A stretch of 64,000 nt of DNA from Chitinophaga sp. CB10 (GTDB lineage: Bacteria; Bacteroidota; Bacteroidia; Chitinophagales; Chitinophagaceae). The stretch's first letter is position 1. The number at the start of each line of letters is the position of its first letter. Below the pieces are notes generated by a model. That model did not search any database and had not been told where the DNA came from. It saw only the letters and a program-made list of their open reading frames with translations. The position numbers and the translations under genes are program-made. The stretch spans positions 62,001 through 126,000 of the forward strand of contig MLAV02000003.1 in NCBI GenBank assembly GCA_001870995.2, written 5' to 3'. Positions 1 to 8,273 of this stretch are shown here, piece by piece.

Positions 1-343
1 TGGGGCATATTAATATATGGGCACATGAAAATTTTCCTGTCACTGCACTTTTAGCGCACCTGCCGGTCAAGATTAATATTTTCACAAAATATTAACAGTC
101 AATATATTTAATATTAATTATTTATTCATCTGTTATTGATTAGTTAACATCTTCTTTAAATATAATATTATTTGTAAACTGCATTACCGGTCACGCTATT
201 TGACTTCAACAAGAATCAATAGTCGTGTCTTTAATGGTTATTTTGAGGGAAAAGAAGGAGCCTGATTTTTATCAGGCTCTATTTTTTTTAAGGGCTAAAC
301 TGATAGTTTTTTAACAGTTAGCGCTCCTGCTACTTTGCATTAA
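1..343. other. AT-rich gene-free region at the window edge
   Basis: No convincing reading frame on either strand. The first 200 bases are strongly AT-rich, with many ATATTA/TTAATA runs. The only clear element is the hairpin with a T-tract at 258-290, which would end a plus-strand transcript. That transcript would come either from a gene upstream of the window or from a short RNA starting inside this region. Confidence 0.5.
258..290 (+). terminator. Rho-independent terminator with no visible gene in front
   Basis: An 8-bp perfect stem GAGCCTGA (258-265) / TCAGGCTC (272-279) is followed by TATTTTTTTT. It points along the plus strand, yet no coding frame lies between base 1 and the hairpin. Confidence 0.75.
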
Positions 344-347
344 AATG

Positions 348-390
348 CCGGGAAAATAAAACAGCCCTTCAGCAATGCTGAAGGGCTGTC
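348..390 (-). terminator. Terminator of carB
   Basis: A 14-bp perfect inverted repeat (361-374 / 376-389, ACAGCCCTTCAGCA arm) lies 22 bases past the carB stop. On the minus strand it is followed by TTTTATTTT. Confidence 0.85.
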
Positions 391-411
391 CGTTTTATCT
401 TACCTACCTGG

Positions 412-3231
412 TTATTTGCTCAGGTACATACTTTTCTCTTTGTAGAGCTGTCTGAAGTAAGGATCGCGCAGGTCTTTAATAAAGCGGATCGCTTCACCGG
501 TAGATTTCATTTCAGGTCCGAGTTCTTTGTTTACGCCCGGGAACTTGTTGAAGGAGAACACGGGTTCTTTGATGGCAAAGCCGGTCAGTTTTTTCTCGAT
601 CTTGAAATCAGAGAGCTTTTTGGCGCCGATCATCACTTTGGTAGCGATGTTCAGGTAAGGCACCTGGTAAGCTTTCGCGATGAACGGCGTAGTGCGGGAT
701 GCGCGGGGGTTAGCCTCGATCACGTACACGTTACCGTCTTTAATTGCGAACTGGATGTTGATCAGACCGCGGATATTGAGTGCGCGGGCGATTTTTTCCG
801 CGTAGTATTCCATGGTGGTTACTTCGATCGGAGTCAGGTTGAACGCCGGCAGCAGCGCGTGGCTGTCGCCACTGTGGATACCTGCAGGTTCAATATGCTC
901 CATCACACCCATTACATGGAACTGCTCACCGTCGAAGATACCGTCGATTTCCGCTTCCTGGCAACGGTCGAGGAAGTGGTCGATCAGGATTTTGTTACCC
1001 GGCAGGTGACGCAGGAGGCTCAGTACGGATTCTTCCAGTTCTTCCTCGTTGATCACGATACGCATACGCTGACCGCCGAGTACATAGGAAGGACGCACCA
1101 GTACAGGGTATCCTACTTCTTTGGCTACTTCGATGGCTTCGTCGGTGCTGTAAGCGGTACCATATTTAGGATAAGGGATACCGAGTTCTTTCAGCATATC
1201 GGAGAAGCGGCCGCGGTCTTCCGCGATGTCCATATTATCGAAGGAAGTACCGATGATTTTCACACCGTTTTCTTCCAGGCGTTTAGCGAGTTTCAGCGCC
1301 GTCTGGCCACCCAGCTGTACGATCACCCCTTCCGGTTTTTCCAGCTCGATGATTTCCCAGAGGTGCTCCCAGAATACCGGTTCGAAGTACAGTTTGTCTG
1401 CCATATCGAAGTCGGTAGATACTGTTTCAGGGTTACAGTTCACCATGATGGCTTCGTAACCGCAATCCTGGATCGCCTGCAGGCCGTGGGTGCAGCAGTA
1501 GTCGAATTCGATACCCTGGCCAATCCTGTTCGGACCGGAACCGAGTACGATGATTTTCTTCTTCTCTGTGCTAACCTTGCTTTCGTTTTCGGTATCGAAG
1601 GTGGAGTAGAAGTAAGGCGTTTTAGCTTCGAACTCTGCGGAGCAGGTATCTACCATTTTATAGGTACGAACGATGCCGTTGGCTTTACGTTTAGCGTACA
1701 CTTCGGACTCTTCGCAGTTACCGAAGAGGATAGCGAGTTGTTTATCGGAGAAGCCCATTTTCTTGGCGTCGCGGAGCATATCTACCGGAACGCTTTCGAG
1801 GTCGTGCTCAGCCAGTTGTTTTTCCAGCGTAACGATATCGTTGATCTGGTGCAGGAACCAGCGGTCGATATACGTTTGCTGGTGGATATGTTTTACGGAT
1901 ACGCCTTCCATGAGGGCATCCTTAATACGGAAGATGCGATCCCAGGTCGGGCGTTTCAGTTTTTCGAGGAGTTGTTCGCCTTTCAGCATGGACTTACCGT
2001 AGTAGCCGAGGCCGAGGGCATCGTTTTCGAGGCTCTGGCAGGCTTTCTGCAGCGCTTCAGGGAAGGTGCGGCCGATGGCCATTACTTCACCTACAGATTT
2101 CATTTGCAGTCCTAAGGTATCGTCAGCGCCTTTAAACTTGTCAAAATTCCAGCGCGGCATTTTCACGATCACGTAGTCCAGCGCAGGTTCGAAGAAAGCG
2201 GAAGTAGTTCTGGTGATCTGGTTTTCCAGTTCGTCCAGGGTGTAGCCGATTGCCAGTTTCGCAGCAATTTTTGCGATAGGGTAACCGGTTGCTTTGGAGG
2301 CCAGCGCAGAAGAGCGGCTCACGCGCGGGTTGATTTCGATGGCGATGAGTTCTTCTGTTTCCGGGTTGAGGGAGAACTGTACGTTACAACCGCCGGCGAA
2401 GTTGCCGAGGTCGCGCATCATCTTCATGGCTTTGTTACGCATGTCCTGGAAAGCGGTATCGCTCAGGGTCATGGCAGGCGCCACGGTGATGGAGTCGCCG
2501 GTATGGATACCCATAGGGTCCAGGTTTTCCACCGTACAGATGATCACCACGTTGTCGTTTTTGTCGCGCAGCAGTTCCAGCTCATATTCTTTCCAACCGA
2601 GTACGGCTTTTTCCACCAGTACTTCGTGAATCGGGGAAGCTTTCAGACCGCGGTCCAGGGCTTCATCGAGTTCATCCTTGCTGTGTACGAAACCTCCACC
2701 GGTACCACCGAGGGTAAAGGAAGGACGGATCACTAACGGGAATCCGATTTCCTGTGCAAACTCTTTACCTTCCAGGAAGGAGTTGGCTGTTCTGGCAGGC
2801 GCTACGGGAACACCCAGCTGGATCATCCACTGGCGGAATTGTTCTCTGTCTTCCGCTTTGTCGATAGCTTTGATGTCCACACCAATCAGGCGCACATTGT
2901 ATTTTTCCCAGATACCCAGTTCATCCACTTCTTTACAAAGATTCAGCGCAGTCTGCCCACCCATAGTAGGTAACACGGCATCTATCTGGTTTTCTTCCAG
3001 GATCTGCTCAATGCTTTCCACGGTCAGTGGCAGCAAATAAACCTTATCGGCCATCATTGGATCTGTCATGATGGTCGCGGGGTTGGAATTAATCAAAATC
3101 ACTTTTATTCCTTCTTCGCGCAGCGAGCGTGCTGCCTGGGAACCGGAATAGTCAAATTCGCAAGCCTGACCAATAATAATAGGACCAGAACCGATAATGA
3201 GAACAGATTTGATAGATGAGTCTTTTGGCAT
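412..3231 (-). CDS. carB: Carbamoyl-phosphate synthase large subunit, short form
   Basis: Makes carbamoyl phosphate from bicarbonate, two ATP and ammonia supplied by the CarA subunit, for pyrimidine and arginine synthesis in the cytosol. Two homologous ATP-grasp halves are visible. The first begins at GSGPIIIGQACEFDYSG (about residue 14) and the second at GSGPNRIGQGIEFDYC (about residue 562). Each carries the LGGTGGG/LGGQ-type loop and an EINPR or EANPR motif. The protein is 939 residues, while the E. coli type is about 1,070. It stops soon after MKSTGEAI, so the C-terminal MGS-like domain that binds UMP, IMP and ornithine in enterics is absent. ATG start, with a good promoter about 70 bases upstream. 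carA is not in the window. Confidence 0.97.
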   Translation of the reverse strand: MPKDSSIKSVLIIGSGPIIIGQACEFDYSGSQAARSLREEGIKVILINSNPATIMTDPMMADKVYLLPLTVESIEQILEENQIDAVLPTMGGQTALNLCKEVDELGIWEKYNVRLIGVDIKAIDKAEDREQFRQWMIQLGVPVAPARTANSFLEGKEFAQEIGFPLVIRPSFTLGGTGGGFVHSKDELDEALDRGLKASPIHEVLVEKAVLGWKEYELELLRDKNDNVVIICTVENLDPMGIHTGDSITVAPAMTLSDTAFQDMRNKAMKMMRDLGNFAGGCNVQFSLNPETEELIAIEINPRVSRSSALASKATGYPIAKIAAKLAIGYTLDELENQITRTTSAFFEPALDYVIVKMPRWNFDKFKGADDTLGLQMKSVGEVMAIGRTFPEALQKACQSLENDALGLGYYGKSMLKGEQLLEKLKRPTWDRIFRIKDALMEGVSVKHIHQQTYIDRWFLHQINDIVTLEKQLAEHDLESVPVDMLRDAKKMGFSDKQLAILFGNCEESEVYAKRKANGIVRTYKMVDTCSAEFEAKTPYFYSTFDTENESKVSTEKKKIIVLGSGPNRIGQGIEFDYCCTHGLQAIQDCGYEAIMVNCNPETVSTDFDMADKLYFEPVFWEHLWEIIELEKPEGVIVQLGGQTALKLAKRLEENGVKIIGTSFDNMDIAEDRGRFSDMLKELGIPYPKYGTAYSTDEAIEVAKEVGYPVLVRPSYVLGGQRMRIVINEEELEESVLSLLRHLPGNKILIDHFLDRCQEAEIDGIFDGEQFHVMGVMEHIEPAGIHSGDSHALLPAFNLTPIEVTTMEYYAEKIARALNIRGLINIQFAIKDGNVYVIEANPRASRTTPFIAKAYQVPYLNIATKVMIGAKKLSDFKIEKKLTGFAIKEPVFSFNKFPGVNKELGPEMKSTGEAIRFIKDLRDPYFRQLYKEKSMYLSK

Positions 3232-3300
3232 TTGTGTAATCTATTGAAAATGAAAAACCAAATTGATTTTTCTGCCAGCGATGGAGTCAAAAAAATCGTG

Positions 3301-3332
3301 CAAAGTTACGGAGAATAGCGATTACTGCACAA
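3301..3332 (-). promoter_or_regulatory. Bacteroidota-type promoter of carB
   Basis: On the minus strand, TTG at 3332-3330 and TAACTTTG at 3308-3301 are separated by 21 bases, fitting the -33 TTG / -7 TAnnTTTG consensus. Transcription would start near 3294, leaving a leader of roughly 60 bases. Confidence 0.65.
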
Positions 3333-3496
3333 TAAAATTTTAATTTTTTCGGGGCGGCTGTTTTTTGCAGGGAAATTTTGTATTATATAAGCGGAAAAGG
3401 TTATTTGAAGCAGCGGTGTAATGCGGTAGATGCCGGTTGCGGTTTTATACTGCCGGCTACAATAATTTCACAGCACCTGCTGCCTGCCTTATCAAC

Positions 3497-4651
3497 CTAG
3501 ATCTTTATCCTGCTTGCCAGCACCGCTATCAACGCTCCCATCACAGCAATCATCGTAAACGAAACAGACAAGCTGCTTACCTGCGCCACAAAACCAATTA
3601 ATGGCGGGCCGCAAAGGAAGCCGAGATAACCGATGGTGGAAACCGTTGCCAGCGCCATCCCGGGCGACATCAGCTTTGTTGTACCCGCGGCGCTGTACAC
3701 CAGCGGCACAACGGAACACACACCTAACCCCACGAGCATAAACCCGAAAATAGCCGAGAAGAAATAAGGAAATATAACCGCTATCAGCAGGCCGCCGGCA
3801 GTGAGCACGCCGCTGGCGATCAGCATAAACCTGGCGCCGTATTTTACCCGCAGGCCATCGGCAATGAACCTGCCGGTAGCCATCGTGGTCATGAAAGCAA
3901 ATGAGCTGGCCACTGCAAAGGACGGATCTATTTTCAGTACCCGGCGGAAGTAGATGATACTCCATTCAAACATCGTCCCCTCGCAGATCATGGAGCAAAA
4001 GGCAATTATTCCGAGCGTCAGCAGGAAGGCGTCCGGTTTTGAAAACAGTGGTTGGTTGGTGGAAATATTACTGTCCTGCTGGATGATGCGGGAAGATGCC
4101 AGCGCTATGATGGTCCACCCCATCATAGCCACAAAAAGGAAGTGATAAACGGGTGGTATCCCCAGCGCTACCATGATCCAGCCGATGCCGATGCCCGCGG
4201 CTCCTGCGGCGCTCCACAAGCCGTGGAAGGATGCCATGATGGAGCGGCCGTACATGATTTCAACGGCTACGGCCTGCGTATTCACAGCAATGTTGGCGAG
4301 GTTGCCGCTAAAGCCGAACAACACCAATGCGCCCATGAGCTGCCATGGCGCGGTGGCCAGGCCCAGCAGGGGTAATATGGCGGCATAGGCGATGGCGGCA
4401 TTGACGACTACCTGCCGGCTACCGAATTTGGAAACCAGCACGCCTGCCGTGGGCAGGGAGATGATGGAGCCTATGGGCAGTGCGAGCAGCACGGCGCCCA
4501 GTCCGGCGTTGTTCAGGCGCATGGATTGCTGGATGTCGGCAATGCGGGACGTCCAGCTGCTGAAACATAGTCCGGTCAGGAAAAACAGGGCGCTCACCGC
4601 AATGCGGATCATTCGTTTGTCTGCAGCCTTTAAGGTAACCTCATTTATCAT
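3497..4651 (-). CDS. MFS transporter, YbjJ-like
   Basis: A 384-residue integral inner-membrane protein with about 12 hydrophobic segments and no signal peptide. The segment around FSSWTSRIADIQQ and the following NAGLGAVLLALPIG resemble the YbjJ-like branch of the major facilitator superfamily, many of whose members are uncharacterised or sugar-related. It lies 15 bases after a DeoR-type regulator on the same strand, so the two probably form an operon. DeoR regulators usually sense phosphorylated sugars, which hints that the substrate is a sugar or nucleoside. The family assignment is firm; the substrate is inference. Confidence 0.85.
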   Translation of the reverse strand: MINEVTLKAADKRMIRIAVSALFFLTGLCFSSWTSRIADIQQSMRLNNAGLGAVLLALPIGSIISLPTAGVLVSKFGSRQVVVNAAIAYAAILPLLGLATAPWQLMGALVLFGFSGNLANIAVNTQAVAVEIMYGRSIMASFHGLWSAAGAAGIGIGWIMVALGIPPVYHFLFVAMMGWTIIALASSRIIQQDSNISTNQPLFSKPDAFLLTLGIIAFCSMICEGTMFEWSIIYFRRVLKIDPSFAVASSFAFMTTMATGRFIADGLRVKYGARFMLIASGVLTAGGLLIAVIFPYFFSAIFGFMLVGLGVCSVVPLVYSAAGTTKLMSPGMALATVSTIGYLGFLCGPPLIGFVAQVSSLSVSFTMIAVMGALIAVLASRIKI

Positions 4652-4666
4652 GTAGGATCGTTGATG

Positions 4667-5413
4667 TTATATCACCTGGATGCCCAGGTTAATGTATGGT
4701 TGGAGGGAAGGTAGTTCGGGCTTGTCCGTCACGATGGTATCAATGCCCTGTATGTCGCAGACCTTGTAAGGCTCGGCGGTACCCATTTTATCGCTGGTGG
4801 CGAGGGCGATGGTTTTATAGGCGGATGCCACCATTTCCCTTTTCACATCAGCTTCGTTGAGGTCCAGCCCTGTGACGCCGGCATCCGGGTGCAGGGAGCA
4901 TACGCCGAGGAAGCAGAGATCTGCCTTTATGCGCTGGAACATTTTAATGGTTTCCAGGCCGCCGGCCGTCTGCGAGTCCTTACCGATGCGGCCACCGGTG
5001 AATATCAGGTCGATGGATGGATGATCCACGAGCTTTGCCGCGATGGGCACGCTGTTGGTAATGACGGTGGCCTTCAGGTGCGGCGGCAGTATCTGTGCCA
5101 GCATGAGTGTGGAGGTACCGCCATCGATGATGATGGTTTGCCCGTCGTGTATGAGCGAGAGCGCTTTGGAAGCGATGTGTCGCTTATCGTCCTCATGGTA
5201 CACGATCCTTTCCTTGAATGAATACGGATTGGGCGAGTGTGGGATGGCGCCGCCGCGCACCTTTATCAGCTGGCCGCTTTGCGCCAGCGCTTCCAGGTCC
5301 CTGCGGACGGTATCTTCCGATACCTGCAGGTCGTTGCTCAGCTCCGCCTGCAATACTTTATGATCTGCCTGTAACTTCTTTAATATATAGTCCAGCCTTT
5401 CCTCTTTCAGCAT
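4667..5413 (-). CDS. DeoR/GlpR-family transcriptional regulator
   Basis: A 248-residue repressor-type protein. An N-terminal winged helix (MLKEERLDYILKKLQ, then the recognition region VSEDTVRRDLEAL) is followed by a DeoR sensor domain that normally binds a phosphorylated sugar, with IIDGGTSTLMLAQIL and GVTGLDLNEADVKREM as the usual signatures. The frame stays open 33 codons further upstream, but the family begins exactly at MLKEERLDY, so the ATG at 5413 is chosen; the longer version would run through the divergent promoter. It is followed after 15 bases by the MFS transporter, its likely target, and lies opposite a nucleotidase gene. The effector is unknown. Confidence 0.9.
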   Translation of the reverse strand: MLKEERLDYILKKLQADHKVLQAELSNDLQVSEDTVRRDLEALAQSGQLIKVRGGAIPHSPNPYSFKERIVYHEDDKRHIASKALSLIHDGQTIIIDGGTSTLMLAQILPPHLKATVITNSVPIAAKLVDHPSIDLIFTGGRIGKDSQTAGGLETIKMFQRIKADLCFLGVCSLHPDAGVTGLDLNEADVKREMVASAYKTIALATSDKMGTAEPYKVCDIQGIDTIVTDKPELPSLQPYINLGIQVI

Positions 5414-5496
5414 AATCTTGCCATTTTCTGCAATATTATGAAATAATTTGCGATAATCTGCCAAATTTTGCATAAGTTTGCAAAAAACAGCAAAAT
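5414..5496. promoter_or_regulatory. Divergent control region with repeated TTTGC elements
   Basis: This 83-base spacer between the deoR-type gene and the nucleotidase gene contains several TTTGC/GCAAA motifs, including TTTGCGATAA and TTTGCATAAG, spaced about two helical turns apart. Such repeats are a plausible operator for the adjacent DeoR-type repressor, which could control both directions. This is inferred from pattern only. Confidence 0.4.
5448..5480 (+). promoter_or_regulatory. Promoter of the deoxyribonucleotidase gene
   Basis: TTG at 5448-5450 and TAAGTTTG at 5473-5480 are separated by 22 bases. The predicted start near 5487 gives a very short leader before the ATG at 5497. Confidence 0.65.
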
Positions 5497-6036
5497 ATGG
5501 CAAGAATAGCAATTGATATGGACAATGTGATGGCCGACTTAACTGCCCACATGATCCATTTGTACGAACAGAAGCACGGCGTAAGGGTAACCAGGGAATC
5601 GTTGAACGGCCATCCGGATGGCGGCGGTTTTCCGATAGAGGGTGAGACGCTGAAATTCATTCACGAGGAGGGCTTTTTCCGAAACCTGCCGGTCATGCCG
5701 GACAGCCAGGAGGTGATCAGGGCCCTGATGGACAAGCACGAGGTATTCATCGTATCTGCCGCCACGGAGTTCCCTTTATCCCTGAAGGAGAAAATTGACT
5801 GGCTGGGCGAGCACTTCCCTTATATCAGCTGGAGGAATGTGGTGTTATGCGGCTCCAAAACCATTGTGGAGGCGGATTATATGATTGACGACCACGATAA
5901 GAACCTGCGTTATTTCAAGGGTGAACGATTATTATTTACAGCGCCTCACAATATTTACCTGACTGATTACAAGCGGGTGAACAACTGGAAAGAGGTGGCT
6001 GAATATTTTCAACTGGCGCCTGTGCTGGTGAAATAA
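5497..6036 (+). CDS. 5'(3')-deoxyribonucleotidase (HAD superfamily)
   Basis: Predicted to dephosphorylate deoxyribonucleoside monophosphates in the cytosol. The 179-residue protein matches the NT5C-like family. HAD motif I is DMDNVMADL at residues 7-15, with nucleophile Asp7 and acid/base Asp9. Motif II lies in VSAA, and motif IV near residue 125 is YMIDDHDKN. The length is typical. It is divergent from the DeoR-type regulator and ends 8 bases before a convergent HTH gene. If the regulator controls both sides, nucleotide or deoxysugar salvage could link them, but the sequence does not prove that. Confidence 0.85.
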   Translation: MARIAIDMDNVMADLTAHMIHLYEQKHGVRVTRESLNGHPDGGGFPIEGETLKFIHEEGFFRNLPVMPDSQEVIRALMDKHEVFIVSAATEFPLSLKEKIDWLGEHFPYISWRNVVLCGSKTIVEADYMIDDHDKNLRYFKGERLLFTAPHNIYLTDYKRVNNWKEVAEYFQLAPVLVK

Positions 6037-6044
6037 GCCGGTGG

Positions 6045-6584
6045 TCAGGCTTGTTGCGGTTGTTTCTTTTCCAGTGCCTTCAGTTTCCGCAGGCATTGTT
6101 GTAACTCCATACATTTATCCAGGTAGGCTTCCATCCAGTTTACTTCCTGCAGGGCCGTTTGCGGGTTCTCAAAGTAGGAAGGATCCAGCTGGATGGCGTC
6201 GGCCAGTTGCTTTAACTGCGCTTTGGTCAGGGTTTCCTGGTCCGTCCAATTATACAATTCATCCGTCTTAATATTCAGTGATTGGGCTACCTGCTTTGGT
6301 TTCAGCTTATTCATAGCGAAATAAAGCAGGAGTCTTTCGCCCTGGTGAGGGGCGTTTTGGCTGCTCAGGGAGTTCCAGTTCAGGAATTCTTCCTGGGTGA
6401 TAGGAATCGCCTGGAGTATTTTCATCAATTTTTCCGTTTTGATTTTGGGTTTAAGGAAGTTGTCGTACAGGCCTGCCCGGGTGTATCCGGTCATCTTTGC
6501 GAAGGTGGTGAGTACAAACTTTTTATCTCTTAAAATACGCCTTAATCGTATCCCATGATGGATCTCGTAATGAGTCATTCTCAT
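6045..6584 (-). CDS. Double helix-turn-helix protein, paralogue A
   Basis: A predicted DNA-binding protein of 179 residues with no recognised named family. The N-terminal HTH (about residues 10-60, with VLTTFAKMTGYTRAGLYDNF) is followed by GERLLLYFAMNKL, a second HTH-like unit (about 75-125, KPKQVAQSLNIKTDELYNW) and a C-terminal helix likely to form a coiled coil. The order matches the neighbouring paralogue at 6724-7329. The frame is open to 6626, but the promoter predicts a start near 6627 and the paralogue aligns from the ATGs at 6584 or 6578. The next codons, MRMTHYEIHHG, make 6584 or 6578 the best start. Possibly a regulator of a local target; function unknown. Confidence 0.75.
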   Translation of the reverse strand: MRMTHYEIHHGIRLRRILRDKKFVLTTFAKMTGYTRAGLYDNFLKPKIKTEKLMKILQAIPITQEEFLNWNSLSSQNAPHQGERLLLYFAMNKLKPKQVAQSLNIKTDELYNWTDQETLTKAQLKQLADAIQLDPSYFENPQTALQEVNWMEAYLDKCMELQQCLRKLKALEKKQPQQA

Positions 6585-6633
6585 AATTGTAACGCCGTGC
6601 TTTTTGAGTCTTTGGGGGGAATTCACGGCTATA

Positions 6634-6666
6634 CAAATATAGCTATTTGTAGTTACAATATAACAA
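6634..6666 (-). promoter_or_regulatory. Promoter of HTH paralogue A with overlapping palindrome
   Basis: On the minus strand, TTG at 6666-6664 and TATATTTG at 6641-6634 are 22 bases apart. The spacer contains the near-palindrome TTGTAACTACAA (10 of 12 positions symmetric), well placed for an operator. Confidence 0.65.
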
Positions 6667-6704
6667 TGTCTATCATTCTAATTATTGACAAAAAGATTTC
6701 ATCG

Positions 6705-6721
6705 TGATACGCAGCGTATCA
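6705..6721 (-). terminator. Palindrome just after HTH paralogue B, possible weak terminator
   Basis: TGATACGC (6705-6712) and GCGTATCA (6714-6721) form a perfect 8-bp repeat around one base, ending 2 bases from the stop codon of paralogue B. On the minus strand only a distant CTTTTTG follows, so it could equally be an operator. Confidence 0.35.
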
Positions 6722-6723
6722 AA

Positions 6724-7329
6724 TCAGCGGGTTTTTGAAACTTTTTTCACTTCCTGTAGTTCCCGGCGCAGCTGAATCACTTCATCCTTAAGGTTATTGT
6801 ACATGCGGAGCAGTTCGTTATGGTCTTCAAGGAGCTTATAATATTTCTCTCTTTGGGTCATCATTTCTTCGGAATCGCTGTTTCTGGCTTCGGTAACGGT
6901 TCCGGGGTTCAAAAACGCCTCCAGGCTTATATCTACGGCTTTTGCTGCCCGTTCCAGCTCACTGGGCGAAAAAGTCTGTTTTTCGAACAAATTGTACATG
7001 GTCCGGCGGCTCATATCCATCCGTTCTGCGAGGCGGCTGCGGTTGAGTCCTTTTTCGGCAATAATGGCCAGTAAGCGTTCGCCATGGTGCAGGTTTTTAT
7101 CCTGCGCTATCAGCTGTGCGCCGTTCCAGCGCATGAACTCTTCCGTAGTGATGCCAATGATGGTGCAGAAACGCTCCAGGTTGGCTCTTTTCATATCACT
7201 CTTCCGCAGGTGATAATGCGCTATCTGGTTGGTGAATCCGGCTTTCTTGGCAAAGTCGATGACTTTAATCTTCCTTTGTTTCAGAATCTGCTTTAACCGC
7301 TGCCCCATGTGTATCAGGCTCGTCTGCAT
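6724..7329 (-). CDS. Double helix-turn-helix protein, paralogue B
   Basis: A 201-residue paralogue of the gene at 6045. The first HTH (residues 9-60, VIDFAKKAGFTNQIAHYHLR) is followed by the shared motif HHGERLLAIIAEKGL, then a second XRE-like HTH (residues 90-130, LAERMDMSRRTMYNLF). The last 50 residues (about 150-195) are a highly charged heptad-rich helix typical of a coiled coil, suggesting a dimer. The ATG at 7329 gives an N-terminus equal in length to paralogue A. I cannot name a family. The tandem arrangement suggests duplication followed by divergence. Confidence 0.78.
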   Translation of the reverse strand: MQTSLIHMGQRLKQILKQRKIKVIDFAKKAGFTNQIAHYHLRKSDMKRANLERFCTIIGITTEEFMRWNGAQLIAQDKNLHHGERLLAIIAEKGLNRSRLAERMDMSRRTMYNLFEKQTFSPSELERAAKAVDISLEAFLNPGTVTEARNSDSEEMMTQREKYYKLLEDHNELLRMYNNLKDEVIQLRRELQEVKKVSKTR

Positions 7330-7680
7330 CGTTAAGTTTTTTGTTTACACGGACTGCCTCCGGACCTCCCCGGCGACAATCGCCGTATAATTTAGCAAAA
7401 AACTTGCGCATGATGATAATTAAATTATTATTTCAAGAAATTTATAATTCATAAATCCCCCTTTTACGGCTCTAACGCCGACGGTTAAACGAAGAATTCT
7501 GATAAAAATTTTCTCATTTTTTAAAAGGAATATTTATTCTGCAAATGGAATTTCAGTGTCAGGCTTCTTCCTGACAATTTTTAGTCATTTTTGAGAAATT
7601 TTGCCCGCGCCCAGCAAGGCCCTCCATAAGAAAACCCGCTACAGCACTGTATTACAACAAACAAATAATGATTAAAAAAA
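7330..7680. other. Gene-free spacer upstream of HTH paralogue B
   Basis: A spacer of about 350 bases. It should hold the promoter of paralogue B on the minus strand, but I find no full TAnnTTTG match. A short GGCGACAATCGCC hairpin occurs near 7370-7382. No supported reading frame. Confidence 0.4.
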
Positions 7681-7725
7681 TGTAACTCTAAATTGTTACA
7701 TTTTAAATCATTATAAATATATTTG
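7681..7725 (+). promoter_or_regulatory. Promoter of the small protein with TGTAAC-N8-GTTACA palindrome
   Basis: TTG at 7693-7695 and TATATTTG at 7718-7725 are 22 bases apart, so transcription would start near 7732. A perfect palindrome TGTAAC (7681-7686) / GTTACA (7695-7700) overlaps the -33 box, as expected for a repressor site. The promoter of HTH paralogue A carries a related TTGTAACTACAA element. Confidence 0.6.
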
Positions 7726-7767
7726 CTTACACAGCAATTATTCATCCTTTGTAAAACAATATGTTTT

Positions 7768-8091
7768 ATGTTACCCGATCTCAAACCAACCATACGTTCG
7801 AAGGTCATTAGATCAATGCCCAAAACTGCAAAAAATATATTGGCAACATTTCATGCCCGGCTATCAGACGTTCCGATTACGTTTCGGGAACGTGTTTGTA
7901 AAGAATGCAGATGGAGTGTACCTACATTCTATCGAAAGATGAGATTGAGAGATAAACCGGATGATAACGGGGAAATGAACTTTGCCCTGAGTAACGCGGA
8001 AAAAGAAAAGATCATCGCAGTCCTGTTCGAAGTATTACAGGAAGCGAACCAGTATTTTTCAAGGGTCAAGAAGAAAAAGACTTCAAAGTGA
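7768..8091 (+). CDS. Small basic protein, possible DNA-binding protein
   Basis: A 107-residue protein that I do not recognise by family. The segment RERVCKECRWSVPTFYRKMR (about residues 43-62) looks like a helix-turn-helix recognition region, and the C-terminus is lysine-rich (RVKKKKTSK). The frame is open from 7723, but the promoter places the RNA start near 7732, so the ATG at 7768 (MLPDLKP) is the first usable one. It points away from the two HTH paralogues and shares a promoter motif with one of them, so it may belong to the same small regulatory group. Confidence 0.65.
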   Translation: MLPDLKPTIRSKVIRSMPKTAKNILATFHARLSDVPITFRERVCKECRWSVPTFYRKMRLRDKPDDNGEMNFALSNAEKEKIIAVLFEVLQEANQYFSRVKKKKTSK

Positions 8092-8114
8092 CGCTTTAAT
8101 TTCAAACAATGAGT

Positions 8115-8150
8115 ACCTCGCTTTACATTCTTGTAAGATGAGGTTTTTTC
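8115..8150 (+). terminator. Terminator after the small protein gene
   Basis: An imperfect stem, ACCTC (8115-8119) pairing with GAGGT (8140-8144) around a TTACA/TGTAA inner helix, is followed by TTTTTT. Confidence 0.75.
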
Positions 8151-8273
8151 TTTGTACAAAACTTTAACAAATAACCCTGTTGCTTAGATTTTCTCTAGCA
8201 AACTTCCATTTTTTCTTAAATTTAAAGCCCGTTAGGAAATGCTTGTACTTAACCAATTAACAATTACGGTGCT

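Noticed and set aside
859..2115. Long plus-strand frame inside carB
   Set aside because: It lies wholly antisense to carB and its product is rich in Phe, His and Val with no domain; it is a shadow of the real gene.
3492..3965. Separate small gene overlapping the MFS transporter 3' end
   Set aside because: It is in another frame of the same strand within the transporter gene, and its product is rich in Arg, Cys and His with no fold.
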